15,184 bases of DNA from JBBDIJ01 sp040880485 (lineage in GTDB: Bacteria; Bacteroidota; Rhodothermia; Balneolales; Balneolaceae). The stretch covers positions 1-15,184 of the forward strand of contig JBBDIJ010000018.1 of NCBI GenBank assembly GCA_040880485.1, written 5' to 3'. Position numbers and translations under genes: made by a program. The notes below the pieces were generated by a model. The model was given only the letters and a program-made list of their open reading frames with translations. It searched no databases and had not been told where the DNA came from. This document shows, piece by piece, positions 6,940-14,125 of this stretch. Every line of letters begins with the position of its first letter. Positions within the stretch are counted from its first letter, which is position 1.

Positions 6940-7308
6940 TTAAAGATCCAGTCCGCCTTCTCTCGCACCGTCGGCAGCAGCTTTTACGATTCCGTGATAC
7001 TTGTAACCACCACGGTCAAATACCACTTTTTCGATCCCTCTCTCTTTTGCCGCTTTGGCTAGCTCTTCACCCAGGTATCTGGCTGATTCCAGTGCACTTT
7101 TCCCCTTCAGTTCATCCTTGTGAGCTGATGAGAGTGTAGAGTTTGAGAGAATTGTAACCCCATCGCGATCGTTGTTCAGCTGCAGATACACATGTTTGCT
7201 GCTTTTAAACACAGAGAAGCGAGGGCGCTCTGCCGTACCCCGGATTGTTGACCGGATGCGGCGGCGGATCTTGTTACGTCGTTCCTTTTTGAATCTGTTT
7301 CTATCCAT
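6940..7308 (-). CDS. rplR: 50S ribosomal protein L18
   Basis: L18 binds 5S rRNA and anchors it in the central protuberance together with L5. The basic N-terminus (MDRNRFKKERRNKIRRRIR) is followed by RPRFSVFKSSKHVYLQL (28-44) and the C-terminal FDRGGYKYHGIVKAAADGAREGGL, the conserved family ending. Length 122 is typical. The start is ATG at 7308, after a 26-base gap from rplF with no Shine-Dalgarno motif. Confidence 0.98.
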   Translation of the reverse strand: MDRNRFKKERRNKIRRRIRSTIRGTAERPRFSVFKSSKHVYLQLNNDRDGVTILSNSTLSSAHKDELKGKSALESARYLGEELAKAAKERGIEKVVFDRGGYKYHGIVKAAADGAREGGLDL

Positions 7309-7334
7309 CGTTATAAATCAAAATCTGAGTCTGA

Positions 7335-7889
7335 TTATTTCGCTGCGGACTTACCGGCTTTTCTGCGAATCCTTTCGTCCAGATAGCGAATCCCTTTTCC
7401 CTTATATGGTTCCGGTTTGCGAAGCGAGCGAATTTTTGATGCCACCTGGCCTACAATCTCCTTATTAATACCAGATACCTTGATCACCGGATTCTTTCGG
7501 GATTTGGTATCTACTTCTATGTCTATATCGTCCGGCGGGACAAAATAGATCGGATGAGAGAAGCCGAGGTTCAGTTCAAGCACACCGTTGTTGATAGCTG
7601 CACGGTAACCAACTCCGATGATCTCAAGCTCTTTGGTAAAACCGTCATTCACTCCAATCACAAGGTTGTGGATCAAAGAGCGATAGAGGCCATGCAGCGA
7701 ACGGTTTTCTTTGGTGTCGGAACTGCGTTTGACAAGCAGCTCCCCATCCGCTTTTTCTACCGATATATTCGGATGAACCTTAATTCGGCTGGTTCCCCGG
7801 GCTCCCTTCACCGTAACCACATTCTCTGCATCAATCGAGAATTCGGTATTCTCGGCAATTGGCACCGGTTGATTTCCAATACGTGACAT
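7335..7889 (-). CDS. rplF: 50S ribosomal protein L6
   Basis: L6 lies beside the sarcin-ricin loop near the factor-binding site. It begins MSRIGNQPVPI and shows the two-repeat L6 fold. The first repeat is about residues 1-80. The second contains ELEIIGVGYRAAINNGVLELNLGFSHPI, and the KIRSLRKPEPYKGKGIRY segment carries the family signature. Length 184 is normal, and the tail GKSAAK is a short basic extension. ATG at 7889; the 17-base gap after rpsH shows no ribosome site. Confidence 0.98.
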   Translation of the reverse strand: MSRIGNQPVPIAENTEFSIDAENVVTVKGARGTSRIKVHPNISVEKADGELLVKRSSDTKENRSLHGLYRSLIHNLVIGVNDGFTKELEIIGVGYRAAINNGVLELNLGFSHPIYFVPPDDIDIEVDTKSRKNPVIKVSGINKEIVGQVASKIRSLRKPEPYKGKGIRYLDERIRRKAGKSAAK

Positions 7890-7906
7890 AGTGCTTAAAT
7901 CTTGGA

Positions 7907-8302
7907 TTAATAGATGCTGCAGAGGATCTCGCCGCCAACATTCAGCTTCATGGCTTCCTTATCTGTCATCACTCCGCTTGATGTGGACAGAATAACAATT
8001 CCCAGGCCATTCAGAGATCTTGGAATCTCATTGGAATTACAGTACAGACGTAGTCCCGGTTTCGATATCCTTTTGATTTCGCGAATCACCGGGTGTCCAT
8101 AAGAATCATACTTGAGAAAGAGTCGCAATACTCCCTGCTTCTCATCTTTAATATCGATATATCTCTGTATGTACCCCTTTTCCGCCAGAATTTTGGTCAT
8201 TGCCCGCTTCACTTTCGACGCGGGAATATCTACCCTTCTGTGGCCTGCCCGCTGCGCATTGCGTATACGGGACAAATAATCTGCTATTGGATCTGTATGC
8301 AT
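7907..8302 (-). CDS. rpsH: 30S ribosomal protein S8
   Basis: S8 binds the central domain of 16S rRNA early in assembly. In E. coli it also represses the spc operon by binding its own mRNA; no matching structure was identified here. The frame is open for another 69 bases upstream into rpsN, but the family N-terminus begins MHTDPIADYLSRIRNAQ. The ATG at 8302 has AGGAG nine bases upstream, so I use that start, giving 131 residues, the usual size. The C-terminal signature GIVILSTSSGVMTDKEA is intact, followed by the ending GGEILCSIY. Confidence 0.97.
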   Translation of the reverse strand: MHTDPIADYLSRIRNAQRAGHRRVDIPASKVKRAMTKILAEKGYIQRYIDIKDEKQGVLRLFLKYDSYGHPVIREIKRISKPGLRLYCNSNEIPRSLNGLGIVILSTSSGVMTDKEAMKLNVGGEILCSIY

Positions 8303-8318
8303 AAACGAATTCTCCTGT

Positions 8319-8588
8319 TTACCAGCTTGCTTTTCGAATTCCCGGAATTTTCCCGTCAAGGGCGAGTTCACGAAATTTTATACGTGACACACCGTACTTT
8401 CCTACATACCCACGAGAGCGACCCGTGAGACTGCAGCGGTTACGCACCCTGGTCGGACTTGCATTGCGCGGCAATTTTTGCAATGCCTCATAGTCACCGG
8501 CCTCTTTAAGTTTGCGGCGTTTCTCCGCATACTTTTCTACCGTTTCAATTCTTTTCTTGTTACGTGCTATCCAGGATTTCTTCGCCAT
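8319..8588 (-). CDS. rpsN: 30S ribosomal protein S14, long zinc-free type
   Basis: S14 is a head protein of the 30S subunit. This is the 89-residue form, not the short form of about 61 residues with four zinc cysteines. It has only C52, in RNRCSLTGR (50-57), followed by GYVGKYGVSRIKFRELAL (60-77) and IPGIRKASW at the end. The start MAKKSWIARNKKR is typical. AAGG seven bases before the ATG at 8588 supports the start. It lies between rplE and rpsH, as in most spc operons. Confidence 0.98.
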   Translation of the reverse strand: MAKKSWIARNKKRIETVEKYAEKRRKLKEAGDYEALQKLPRNASPTRVRNRCSLTGRSRGYVGKYGVSRIKFRELALDGKIPGIRKASW

Positions 8589-8597
8589 GAATTTACC

Positions 8598-9161
8598 TTA
8601 GTTGTTGCTTTCTCCTCTGCGTTGAAAAGGCAGACCGAAATATTTAAGAAGAGCGAATGCTTCTTCATCTGTCTCTGCATTCGTGACAAATGTTACATCC
8701 ATGCCATGAATCTTCTCTACCTTGTCTATATCAATCTCGGGGAAAATCGTGTGTTCTGTAATTCCCATAGTGTAGTTTCCGCGGCCGTCAAAACTTTTAT
8801 CCGGAACTCCCTGAAAATCTCTTGTTCTTGGAAGGGCAAGATGGATAAGCCGGTCCAAAAACTCATACATGATTCTCTTCCGGAGTGTAGCCTTACAGCC
8901 GATCGGTACATTTTCTCTAAGCTTGAAGTTCGAAATCGACTTTTTCGCTTTGGTTTTTACCGGTTGCTGTCCGCAGATTGTGGCTACATTATCGACAATC
9001 GTATCTAGCATCTTTTGATTGTCAATCGCCTCACCTACACCAACGTTTATCACAATCTTCTGTAAACGGGGTACACCCATCCGGTTTTCATAACCGAACT
9101 CGCTGATCATCTTGTCGACGATCTCGTCTTTATAGAATGTATGTAGTCTTGCTTCCGTCAT
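8598..9161 (-). CDS. rplE: 50S ribosomal protein L5
   Basis: L5 binds 5S rRNA and contacts the P-site tRNA and the 30S head through the central protuberance. Visible family blocks are VPRLQKIVINVGVGEA (30-45), CGQQPVKTKAKKSISNFKLRE (63-83), VPIGCKATLR, and TEHTIFPEIDIDKVEKIHGMDVTFVT towards the C-terminus. Length is 187, close to the usual 180. It ends RRGESNN, a short extra tail. ATG at 9161 lies 14 bases after rplX, and no Shine-Dalgarno sequence is seen. Confidence 0.98.
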   Translation of the reverse strand: MTEARLHTFYKDEIVDKMISEFGYENRMGVPRLQKIVINVGVGEAIDNQKMLDTIVDNVATICGQQPVKTKAKKSISNFKLRENVPIGCKATLRKRIMYEFLDRLIHLALPRTRDFQGVPDKSFDGRGNYTMGITEHTIFPEIDIDKVEKIHGMDVTFVTNAETDEEAFALLKYFGLPFQRRGESNN

Positions 9162-9175
9162 AGTCTGTTCAAAAT

Positions 9176-9529
9176 CTATTTGTCGATTACCTCGCCACTC
9201 ACCTTCGCAAATCGAACCCAGCGTCCCTTTCCGTCTTCTTCAATTCTCTTTCTACCTATTCGAGTAGGCTCTTCAGTAGTCGGGTCTATCACCATAACAT
9301 TGGAGATGTGTATCGACGCTTCTCTTTTAAGACGACCACCCTGGGGGTTTTCCTGAGTAGGTTTCTCATGATGAGTTCTCATGTTAATCCCCTCCACAAG
9401 AACCCTGTCCTTTTCAGGAAAGACAAAGAGAACGCGACCCTTATTGCCTTTGTCATTTCCGGCGATGACCAATACGTCATCCCCTTTCTTTACATGAAAT
9501 TTTTTCTGTTTGTTTCGCTTTCTTGGCAT
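9176..9529 (-). CDS. rplX: 50S ribosomal protein L24
   Basis: L24 is an assembly-initiator protein for the 50S subunit and sits near the tunnel exit. The frame is open back to 9571, overlapping rplN. The family-like N-terminus MPRKRNKQKKFHVKKGDDV begins at 9529, so I start there; a purine-rich GAGACAGAGAA precedes it. The KOW motif spans about 14-41 (KKGDDVLVIAGNDKGNKGRV). The GINMRTHHEKP segment and the RIGRK-containing C-terminal part are typical of bacterial L24. Length is 117, slightly longer than the 102-105 seen in many species. Confidence 0.95.
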   Translation of the reverse strand: MPRKRNKQKKFHVKKGDDVLVIAGNDKGNKGRVLFVFPEKDRVLVEGINMRTHHEKPTQENPQGGRLKREASIHISNVMVIDPTTEEPTRIGRKRIEEDGKGRWVRFAKVSGEVIDK

Positions 9530-9542
9530 TTCTCTGTCTCTT

Positions 9543-9911
9543 TTAAAGTACCTCGGGGGCCAGTGATACAATTCTCATAAAGTTTCTTTCCCGTAATTCT
9601 CTGGCTACAGGGCCAAAAATACGGGTACCAACAGGCTCCCTGTCTTTGTTTATAATGACCGCAGCATTCTCGTCAAATCGTATATAACTACCATCCTGAC
9701 GACGAATCTCTTTTCGGGTACGCACCACTACTGCCGTCACCACTTCTCCCTTTTTAACATTACCTCCAGGGATAGCGGTCTTTACTGAACAGGAGATCAA
9801 ATCGCCAATACGTGCATAGCGCCGGCGGGAATCGCCCAGTACTTTAATACACTGTACCTTTCTGGCACCGCTGTTATCGGCAACATTCAGTTTTGTTTCT
9901 GTCTGAATCAT
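9543..9911 (-). CDS. rplN: 50S ribosomal protein L14
   Basis: L14 lies at the subunit interface and forms an intersubunit bridge with 16S rRNA helix 14; the silencing factor RsfS binds it. The protein is 122 residues, the near-invariant length. It starts MIQTETKLNVADNSGARKVQ and contains GGNVKKGEVVTAVVVRTRKE (49-68), the family signature region. It ends with FGPVARELRERNFMRIVSLAPEVL. The start ATG is 27 bases after rpsQ, with no clear ribosome site. Confidence 0.99.
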   Translation of the reverse strand: MIQTETKLNVADNSGARKVQCIKVLGDSRRRYARIGDLISCSVKTAIPGGNVKKGEVVTAVVVRTRKEIRRQDGSYIRFDENAAVIINKDREPVGTRIFGPVARELRERNFMRIVSLAPEVL

Positions 9912-9938
9912 TGTTCTTACCTACTCTGTATACTGTCG

Positions 9939-10202
9939 TTATTTGGCACGCTCAAGGATCTCAATGAGACGCCAGGATTTTCGTTTGGAAAGTGGTCTTG
10001 TAGACATGATTAAGACCTTGTCCCCTTCATTGGCTTCATTCTTCTCATCGTGCGCCAGATATTTGGTCGTCTTTGAGATGTACTTGTCGTAGATCGGGTG
10101 TTTTACCTGACGTTCAACTGCGACGGTTATCGTCTTGTCCATCCGGTTACTGACCACCTGACCGGTACGTGTTCTGCGTTGTGTTCTTTGTGTCTGTGCC
10201 AT
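9939..10202 (-). CDS. rpsQ: 30S ribosomal protein S17
   Basis: S17 is an OB-fold protein that binds the 5' domain of 16S rRNA. Its 87 residues include RRTRTGQVVSNRMDKTITV (9-27), HPIYDKYISKTTKYLAHDE and the GDKVLIMSTRPLSKRKSWRL signature near the C-terminus. The ATG is two bases after the rpmC stop, so coupling to rpmC is likely. No separate ribosome site fits in between. Confidence 0.98.
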   Translation of the reverse strand: MAQTQRTQRRTRTGQVVSNRMDKTITVAVERQVKHPIYDKYISKTTKYLAHDEKNEANEGDKVLIMSTRPLSKRKSWRLIEILERAK

Positions 10203-10204
10203 AA

Positions 10205-10405
10205 TTAATTGTCAGCACTATTAAATTCGTTAATAATCGTCTTCAACCGGGCAATCTCTCGCCGGATTGTCCGAAGCCTGTTTGGATTTTCAAGCTGTCC
10301 TGCGACCGCTTTGTTAAATCTCAGGTCTTCCAGGATCTTCTTTTCATCAATCAACCTGGCTTCAAGTTCTCCAAGTGTCAAATCTCTCAGTTCGTGTGCC
10401 TTCAT
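10205..10405 (-). CDS. rpmC: 50S ribosomal protein L29
   Basis: L29 is a small, two-helix 50S protein at the tunnel exit; with L23 it forms part of the docking site for signal recognition particle and trigger factor. Its 66 residues begin MKAHELRDLTLGELEARLID. They continue with the RFNKAVAGQLENPNRLRTIRREIARLKT helix-loop-helix core. The strong AAGGAG six bases ahead of the ATG is among the best ribosome sites in the window. Confidence 0.97.
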   Translation of the reverse strand: MKAHELRDLTLGELEARLIDEKKILEDLRFNKAVAGQLENPNRLRTIRREIARLKTIINEFNSADN

Positions 10406-10423
10406 AAATTTCTCCTTCCGAAA

Positions 10424-10846
10424 TCAGGATTCTTCGTAGTCCCGACGGACTATAAACTTTGTTTTGATAGGCAGTTTGTGGGAAGCGCGACGCATGGCCT
10501 CCTTCGCCTTCTCTTCCGTTACACCTGCTATTTCAAACAGAATACGACCGGGTTTCACAACAGCTATGAAGTGATCCAGTGCACCCTTCCCCTTACCCAT
10601 TCTCGTCTCGGCAGGTTTTTTGGTCATCGGCCGATCCGGAAAAATGCGTATGAAGGTCTTTCCATCACGCTGCAGGGTTCTTGCAATGGCAACCCTGCAC
10701 GCCTCGATCTGACGGGATGTGATAAACTTTGGCTCAAGTGCTTTGAGCCCAAAGTCTCCGAATGCCAGCGTATGACCTCTCTGAGCATTCCCCTTCAGTT
10801 TGTCCCGATGTACCCTTCGCCTGTGTATTCGTTTCGGTTCAAGCAT
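10424..10846 (-). CDS. rplP: 50S ribosomal protein L16
   Basis: L16 organises the A-site tRNA pocket and is required for late 50S maturation. The start MLEPKRIHRRRVHRDKLKG, the GLKALEPKFITSRQIEACR segment (33-51) and RIFPDRPMTKKPAETRMGKGKG (67-88) are all family signatures. R82 in RMGKGKG corresponds to E. coli Arg81, which is hydroxylated in that species. Length is 140. The gene follows rpsC by 33 bases, and no Shine-Dalgarno sequence is visible before the ATG at 10846. Confidence 0.98.
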   Translation of the reverse strand: MLEPKRIHRRRVHRDKLKGNAQRGHTLAFGDFGLKALEPKFITSRQIEACRVAIARTLQRDGKTFIRIFPDRPMTKKPAETRMGKGKGALDHFIAVVKPGRILFEIAGVTEEKAKEAMRRASHKLPIKTKFIVRRDYEES

Positions 10847-10879
10847 GTCAATTCAGATGTTGTAATGTAAAATATCGAT

Positions 10880-11623
10880 TTAGCTGTTCCGGCCCTTTCT
10901 GCTGCGACCGCGTCTCGATCTGCGGCCGTCATCACCACCGCGCCTGCGGGGAGAATCATCTTCCTGTATAGTCTCTGCTCCAGGTGTCAAGTCTACATCT
11001 CCAATGATCTCTCCCTTAAAAATCCAGACAGTGACTCCAATGGAACCGTAAATCGTATTGGCAGTCGTTTTATTAAAATCGATCTCTGCCCTCAGGGTGT
11101 GGAGAGGAACTCTTCCCTCTTTATACTGTTCGGTTCTGGCCATTTCTGCTCCGCCAAGTCGCCCGGCGCAGCGCACCTTGATACCCTTGGCTCCCATTCG
11201 GATTGCAGAAGAGATAGCTGTCTTCATTGCTCTTCTGAAAGAGACTCTCGCTTCAAGTTGCTGAGCTATATTTTGTGCAACCAGACTTGCATCCAGTTCC
11301 GGCCTTTTAATCTCACTTACATTGATCTGAACCTCTTTGTTTGTGATCTTTTTGAGCTCCTGACGAAGGAGTTCAATCTGTTCACCACCTTTCCCGATAA
11401 TTACACCCGGTCGAGAGGTATTCAGTGTCAGAAGAATTCTCTTTGGAGTCCGTTCAATAATTACATTGGACAGGCCACCATTTTTCAAACGAGTATGAAG
11501 GTACTCTCTCAGACGAGTGTCTTCCAGAAGCATCTCCGGTTCATTTTCTTCAGAGAACCAGTTCGATTCCCATCCTTTGATAATTCCGAGTCTAAGTCCG
11601 GTTGGATTTGTTTTTTGTCCCAA
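10880..11623 (-). CDS. rpsC: 30S ribosomal protein S3
   Basis: S3 lines the mRNA entry tunnel and contributes to helicase activity. The first codon is TTG. The family-defining N-terminus (GQKTNPTGLRLGI after the initiator) begins exactly there, no ATG or GTG is available, and AAAGGG lies just upstream, so TTG is the real start. The type-2 KH domain (about 38-107) has the GKGG loop at 77-80. R131 and R132 in the VSFRRAMK segment match the mRNA-unwinding arginines. The C-terminal domain contains KVRCAGRLGGAEMARTE (149-165). A 25-residue Arg/Gly/Asp-rich tail (223-247) follows. Length is 247, against 233 in E. coli. Confidence 0.97.
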   Translation of the reverse strand: MGQKTNPTGLRLGIIKGWESNWFSEENEPEMLLEDTRLREYLHTRLKNGGLSNVIIERTPKRILLTLNTSRPGVIIGKGGEQIELLRQELKKITNKEVQINVSEIKRPELDASLVAQNIAQQLEARVSFRRAMKTAISSAIRMGAKGIKVRCAGRLGGAEMARTEQYKEGRVPLHTLRAEIDFNKTTANTIYGSIGVTVWIFKGEIIGDVDLTPGAETIQEDDSPRRRGGDDGRRSRRGRSRKGRNS

Positions 11624-11634
11624 TATCTTGCCCT

Positions 11635-12018
11635 TTATTGATCTTTGACGATTTCTTCTGCCTGCTGCTTCGCTACAACAACCGTGATGTGGCTGGTGCG
11701 TTTGTTAATGCGATTGGCACGACCCATCGCACGCGGCATAATTCTTTTCAGCGTCACACCCTCATCAACATAAATTTTCTTGATAAAGAGAGTGTTGTCA
11801 TCCAACCTCTCATCCTCAAACCTGTCACGCAAATTTGCAGCTGCAGAACGAATCACTTTCGATACATCCAGTGCAGAGCCTTTTTTCATGAACTCAAGTT
11901 TCTTCAGTGCGCGATCTACCTGTTCACCCCGAACCGCATCCGCAACAAGGCGAACCTTTCTGGGGGATTTTCTCAAGTGTTTCTGAACCGCTCTGGCTTC
12001 AAAGTTTGCCATATCCAT
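11635..12018 (-). CDS. rplV: 50S ribosomal protein L22
   Basis: L22 lines the peptide exit tunnel with a long beta-hairpin, a site where macrolide-resistance changes map in other bacteria. The core is clear: KHLRKSPRKVRLVADAVRGEQVDRAL, then MPRAMGRANRINKRTSHITVVVA near the C-terminus. The frame is open up to a TTG at 12027. In-frame ATGs at 12018 (MDMANFEARA) and 12012 (MANFEARA) are closer to the family start, and neither has a good ribosome site. I chose 12018, giving 127 residues. The start is uncertain by two or three codons. Confidence 0.93.
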   Translation of the reverse strand: MDMANFEARAVQKHLRKSPRKVRLVADAVRGEQVDRALKKLEFMKKGSALDVSKVIRSAAANLRDRFEDERLDDNTLFIKKIYVDEGVTLKRIMPRAMGRANRINKRTSHITVVVAKQQAEEIVKDQ

Positions 12019-12042
12019 TTCAGTCAATCTTCAGATCTCGGT

Positions 12043-12312
12043 TTATTTGGCTTTTTTCAACGGGTGCCCGCGAAATGTTCTCGTCGGTGCAAATTCTCCC
12101 AGTTTATGCCCCACCATATTCTCGGTAACATAGACCGGGATAAACTGCTTCCCGTTATGAACCGCAATTGTAAGGCCTATAAAATCGGGTGTGATCATGG
12201 AACCTCTGGACCAGGTCTTGATCACTTTCTTCTTGCCACTCTGATTCACCTCATCAACTTTTCGTTGAAGTTTGTAGTGAATAAAGGGCCCTTTTTTTAG
12301 CGAACGTGGCAT
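12043..12312 (-). CDS. rpsS: 30S ribosomal protein S19
   Basis: S19 forms a complex with S13 at the head of the 30S subunit and touches the A-site tRNA. The protein is 89 residues and begins MPRSLKKGPFIHYKLQRKV. It contains KTWSRGSMITPDFIGLTIAVHNGKQFIPVYVTENMVGHKLGEFAPTR in pieces matching the family throughout, with TFRGHPLKKAK at the end. The ATG lies eight bases after rplB; AAGG is present about 12 bases upstream. Confidence 0.98.
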   Translation of the reverse strand: MPRSLKKGPFIHYKLQRKVDEVNQSGKKKVIKTWSRGSMITPDFIGLTIAVHNGKQFIPVYVTENMVGHKLGEFAPTRTFRGHPLKKAK

Positions 12313-12320
12313 AGTGACGA

Positions 12321-13157
12321 TTAACCTTTCTTAACGTTTCTTCTTCTCACGATAAACTTCGAAGAGAGTTTTTTTCTGTTCCGTGTCTTCTTGCCTTTGG
12401 CTGCAAGCCCGGTACGTGACCTCGGATGGCCACCCGATGCCCGGCCCTCTCCACCACCCATAGGGTGATCAACAGGGTTCATTGCAACACCCCTGGTTCT
12501 CGGCCTTCTGCCAAGCCAGCGGTTTCTACCCGCCTTACCTTTCTTCGTATTAAAGTGGTCTGTATTACTGGTCGTACCAACAGTTGCCATACACCGGCCA
12601 AGAATCATTCTGACTTCACCTGAAGGCATCTTGATGGTCACGTACTTCTCTGTTTTGGCCACAAGCTGGGCGACCGTACCTGCACTTCTGCAGATCTGCC
12701 CACCTTTACCCGGAGTCATTTCTATGTTATGAATATAGGTACCAACAGGCATACTCATCAGCGGCATGGAATAGCCAACATTGGGCTCAATGGCGCTATT
12801 GCTGTTCAATATTGTATCCCCCACCTTCAGCTTGTCCGGTGCGATAATGTATCTTTTCTCACCATCCGCATAGGCAACCAGGGCGATGCGTGCAGTGCGA
12901 TTCGGATCATACTCTATGGTCTGCACACGGGCCGGAATATCAAATTTGTCCCTTTTGAAATCGATGGACCTGTATTTTCTCTTGTGCCCACCACCACGAT
13001 AACGGGTAGTCATCCGGCCGGCACTGTTACGTCCGCCACTCTTTTTGATACCCCGTGTCAGTGGCTTGCTGGGACGGCTGATCGTAATTTCATCAAACAC
13101 CGGTGCAATACGATGACGCTGTCCTGGTGTTATTGGCTTTAACTGCTTGGTAGGCAT
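12321..13157 (-). CDS. rplB: 50S ribosomal protein L2
   Basis: L2 is the most conserved large-subunit protein. It bridges the subunits and lies close to the peptidyl transferase centre. Blocks visible in order are RYRGGGHKRKYRSIDFKRDK (52-71), the OB-fold part with IALVAYADGEKRYIIAP, and the SH3-like domain ending at MNPVDHPMGGGEGRASGGHP (226-245). H231 corresponds to E. coli His229, the histidine implicated in activity. The following histidine of the Proteobacterial HPHGGGEGR is methionine here (M233), a feature I recall as typical of Bacteroidota. Length is 278. AAAGG is nine bases before the ATG. Confidence 0.99.
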   Translation of the reverse strand: MPTKQLKPITPGQRHRIAPVFDEITISRPSKPLTRGIKKSGGRNSAGRMTTRYRGGGHKRKYRSIDFKRDKFDIPARVQTIEYDPNRTARIALVAYADGEKRYIIAPDKLKVGDTILNSNSAIEPNVGYSMPLMSMPVGTYIHNIEMTPGKGGQICRSAGTVAQLVAKTEKYVTIKMPSGEVRMILGRCMATVGTTSNTDHFNTKKGKAGRNRWLGRRPRTRGVAMNPVDHPMGGGEGRASGGHPRSRTGLAAKGKKTRNRKKLSSKFIVRRRNVKKG

Positions 13158-13169
13158 AAATCTGTACCT

Positions 13170-13460
13170 TTAAATTTCGCTGAAGAGGTCGATCTCCCCT
13201 TCCTTAAGTGTAATAATAGCTTTCTTCCAAACCTTGCTGCGGCCTTCCATGAATCCACTTCGTGTATGGCGGCCTTTAGGCTTGGAGGGAACAATCATGG
13301 TGTTCACTCTTCCAACCTTCACATCCGGGTAACGATGTTCGATCGCTTTCCTGATTTCGGTCTTGGTTGCACTTTTATCTACCATAAAAGCAAGCTGTTG
13401 GTGCTCTTCCTGCAACCGGGTCAATTTTTCCGTAATCAATGGTTTGATCAATACACTCAT
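13170..13460 (-). CDS. rplW: 50S ribosomal protein L23
   Basis: L23 sits at the tunnel exit and is the docking point for trigger factor and signal recognition particle. The 96 residues begin MSVLIKPLITEKLTRLQEE. They contain FMVDKSATKTEIRKAIEHRYPDVKV, the typical L23 core (about 25-49), and a loop RVNTMIVPSKPKGRHTR. The start overlaps the rplD stop by four bases (ATGA), so the two genes are probably translationally coupled. Confidence 0.98.
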   Translation of the reverse strand: MSVLIKPLITEKLTRLQEEHQQLAFMVDKSATKTEIRKAIEHRYPDVKVGRVNTMIVPSKPKGRHTRSGFMEGRSKVWKKAIITLKEGEIDLFSEI

Positions 13461-14125
13461 GCCGCTGCCTCCTCTTCTACGCTTCCGGTTCCTGTAGTCC
13501 CGCGAAGATTTTTCTCTATCAACGCAATCGCACCCTGTTGAATCAGGAGCTGGTCTGCGTTCAGGATCTGCCAGGTTGTGGGGTCACTTCCAATGATTAC
13601 TTCTACATTTGGAAGATTTCTTGCCGATTTATAAAGAGTGATATCGTTATCTGCTGTCAGTATAAGAACCTTCTTGTCAGACAGTTTCAATGCAGTTAAC
13701 AGAGCGACCACCTGTGACGTTTTGGGCTCTTCAAATGAAAAGTCCTGAACCACAGTGAGGGCCTCCTCAGAAGCCTTTACCGACAACGCAGATTTACGCG
13801 CAGTCTGCCTCATTTTCCGGGTCATATTCACTGTATAGGATCTTGGCTTGGGACCAAACGCCGTTCCTCCTCCTTTTAGCAGTGGTGAACGAATCGTTCC
13901 GCGCCTCGCCATTCCGGTGCCTTTTTGACGATACGCTTTTCGCCCACCCCCACGAACTTCTCCGCGCTCTTTGGTACTGGCCGTTCCCTGACGACGATTG
14001 GCCATTACACGACGTACATCCTCATACATCAGTGTACTGTTCGGTGTAATCCCAAACACCTCATCGCTCAGTTCGGCTTTTTTACCGCTGCTCTTGCCGT
14101 CTGTTTTGTAGATTGTCAGTTTCAT
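13457..14125 (-). CDS. rplD: 50S ribosomal protein L4
   Basis: L4 extends a long loop into the exit tunnel. In E. coli it also represses the S10 operon through its leader RNA; the leader would lie outside this window. The loop region is clear: MANRRQGTASTKERGEVRGG (41-60), GGRKAYRQKGTGMARRGTIRS (60-80), then FGPKPRSY. The C-terminal domain runs to about residue 205, followed by a short Gly/Thr and Glu/Ala tail (TGTGSVEEEAAA). Length is 222, slightly longer than E. coli's 201. The ATG shares one base with the rplC stop (TGATG) and the stop overlaps rplW. Confidence 0.98.
   Translation of the reverse strand: MKLTIYKTDGKSSGKKAELSDEVFGITPNSTLMYEDVRRVMANRRQGTASTKERGEVRGGGRKAYRQKGTGMARRGTIRSPLLKGGGTAFGPKPRSYTVNMTRKMRQTARKSALSVKASEEALTVVQDFSFEEPKTSQVVALLTALKLSDKKVLILTADNDITLYKSARNLPNVEVIIGSDPTTWQILNADQLLIQQGAIALIEKNLRGTTGTGSVEEEAAA

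Noticed and set aside
8303..8371. N-terminal extension of S8 overlapping rpsN
   Set aside because: The family N-terminus and an AGGAG site both mark the ATG at 8302; the upstream part is just open frame.
9530..9571. N-terminal extension of L24 overlapping rplN
   Set aside because: The extra residues (MYHWPPRYFKRDRE) do not resemble L24 and fall inside rplN; MPRKRNKQ is the natural start.
11602..12300. 232-residue plus-strand frame opposite rplV and rpsS
   Set aside because: It lies entirely antisense to conserved ribosomal genes, and its codon pattern follows from theirs.
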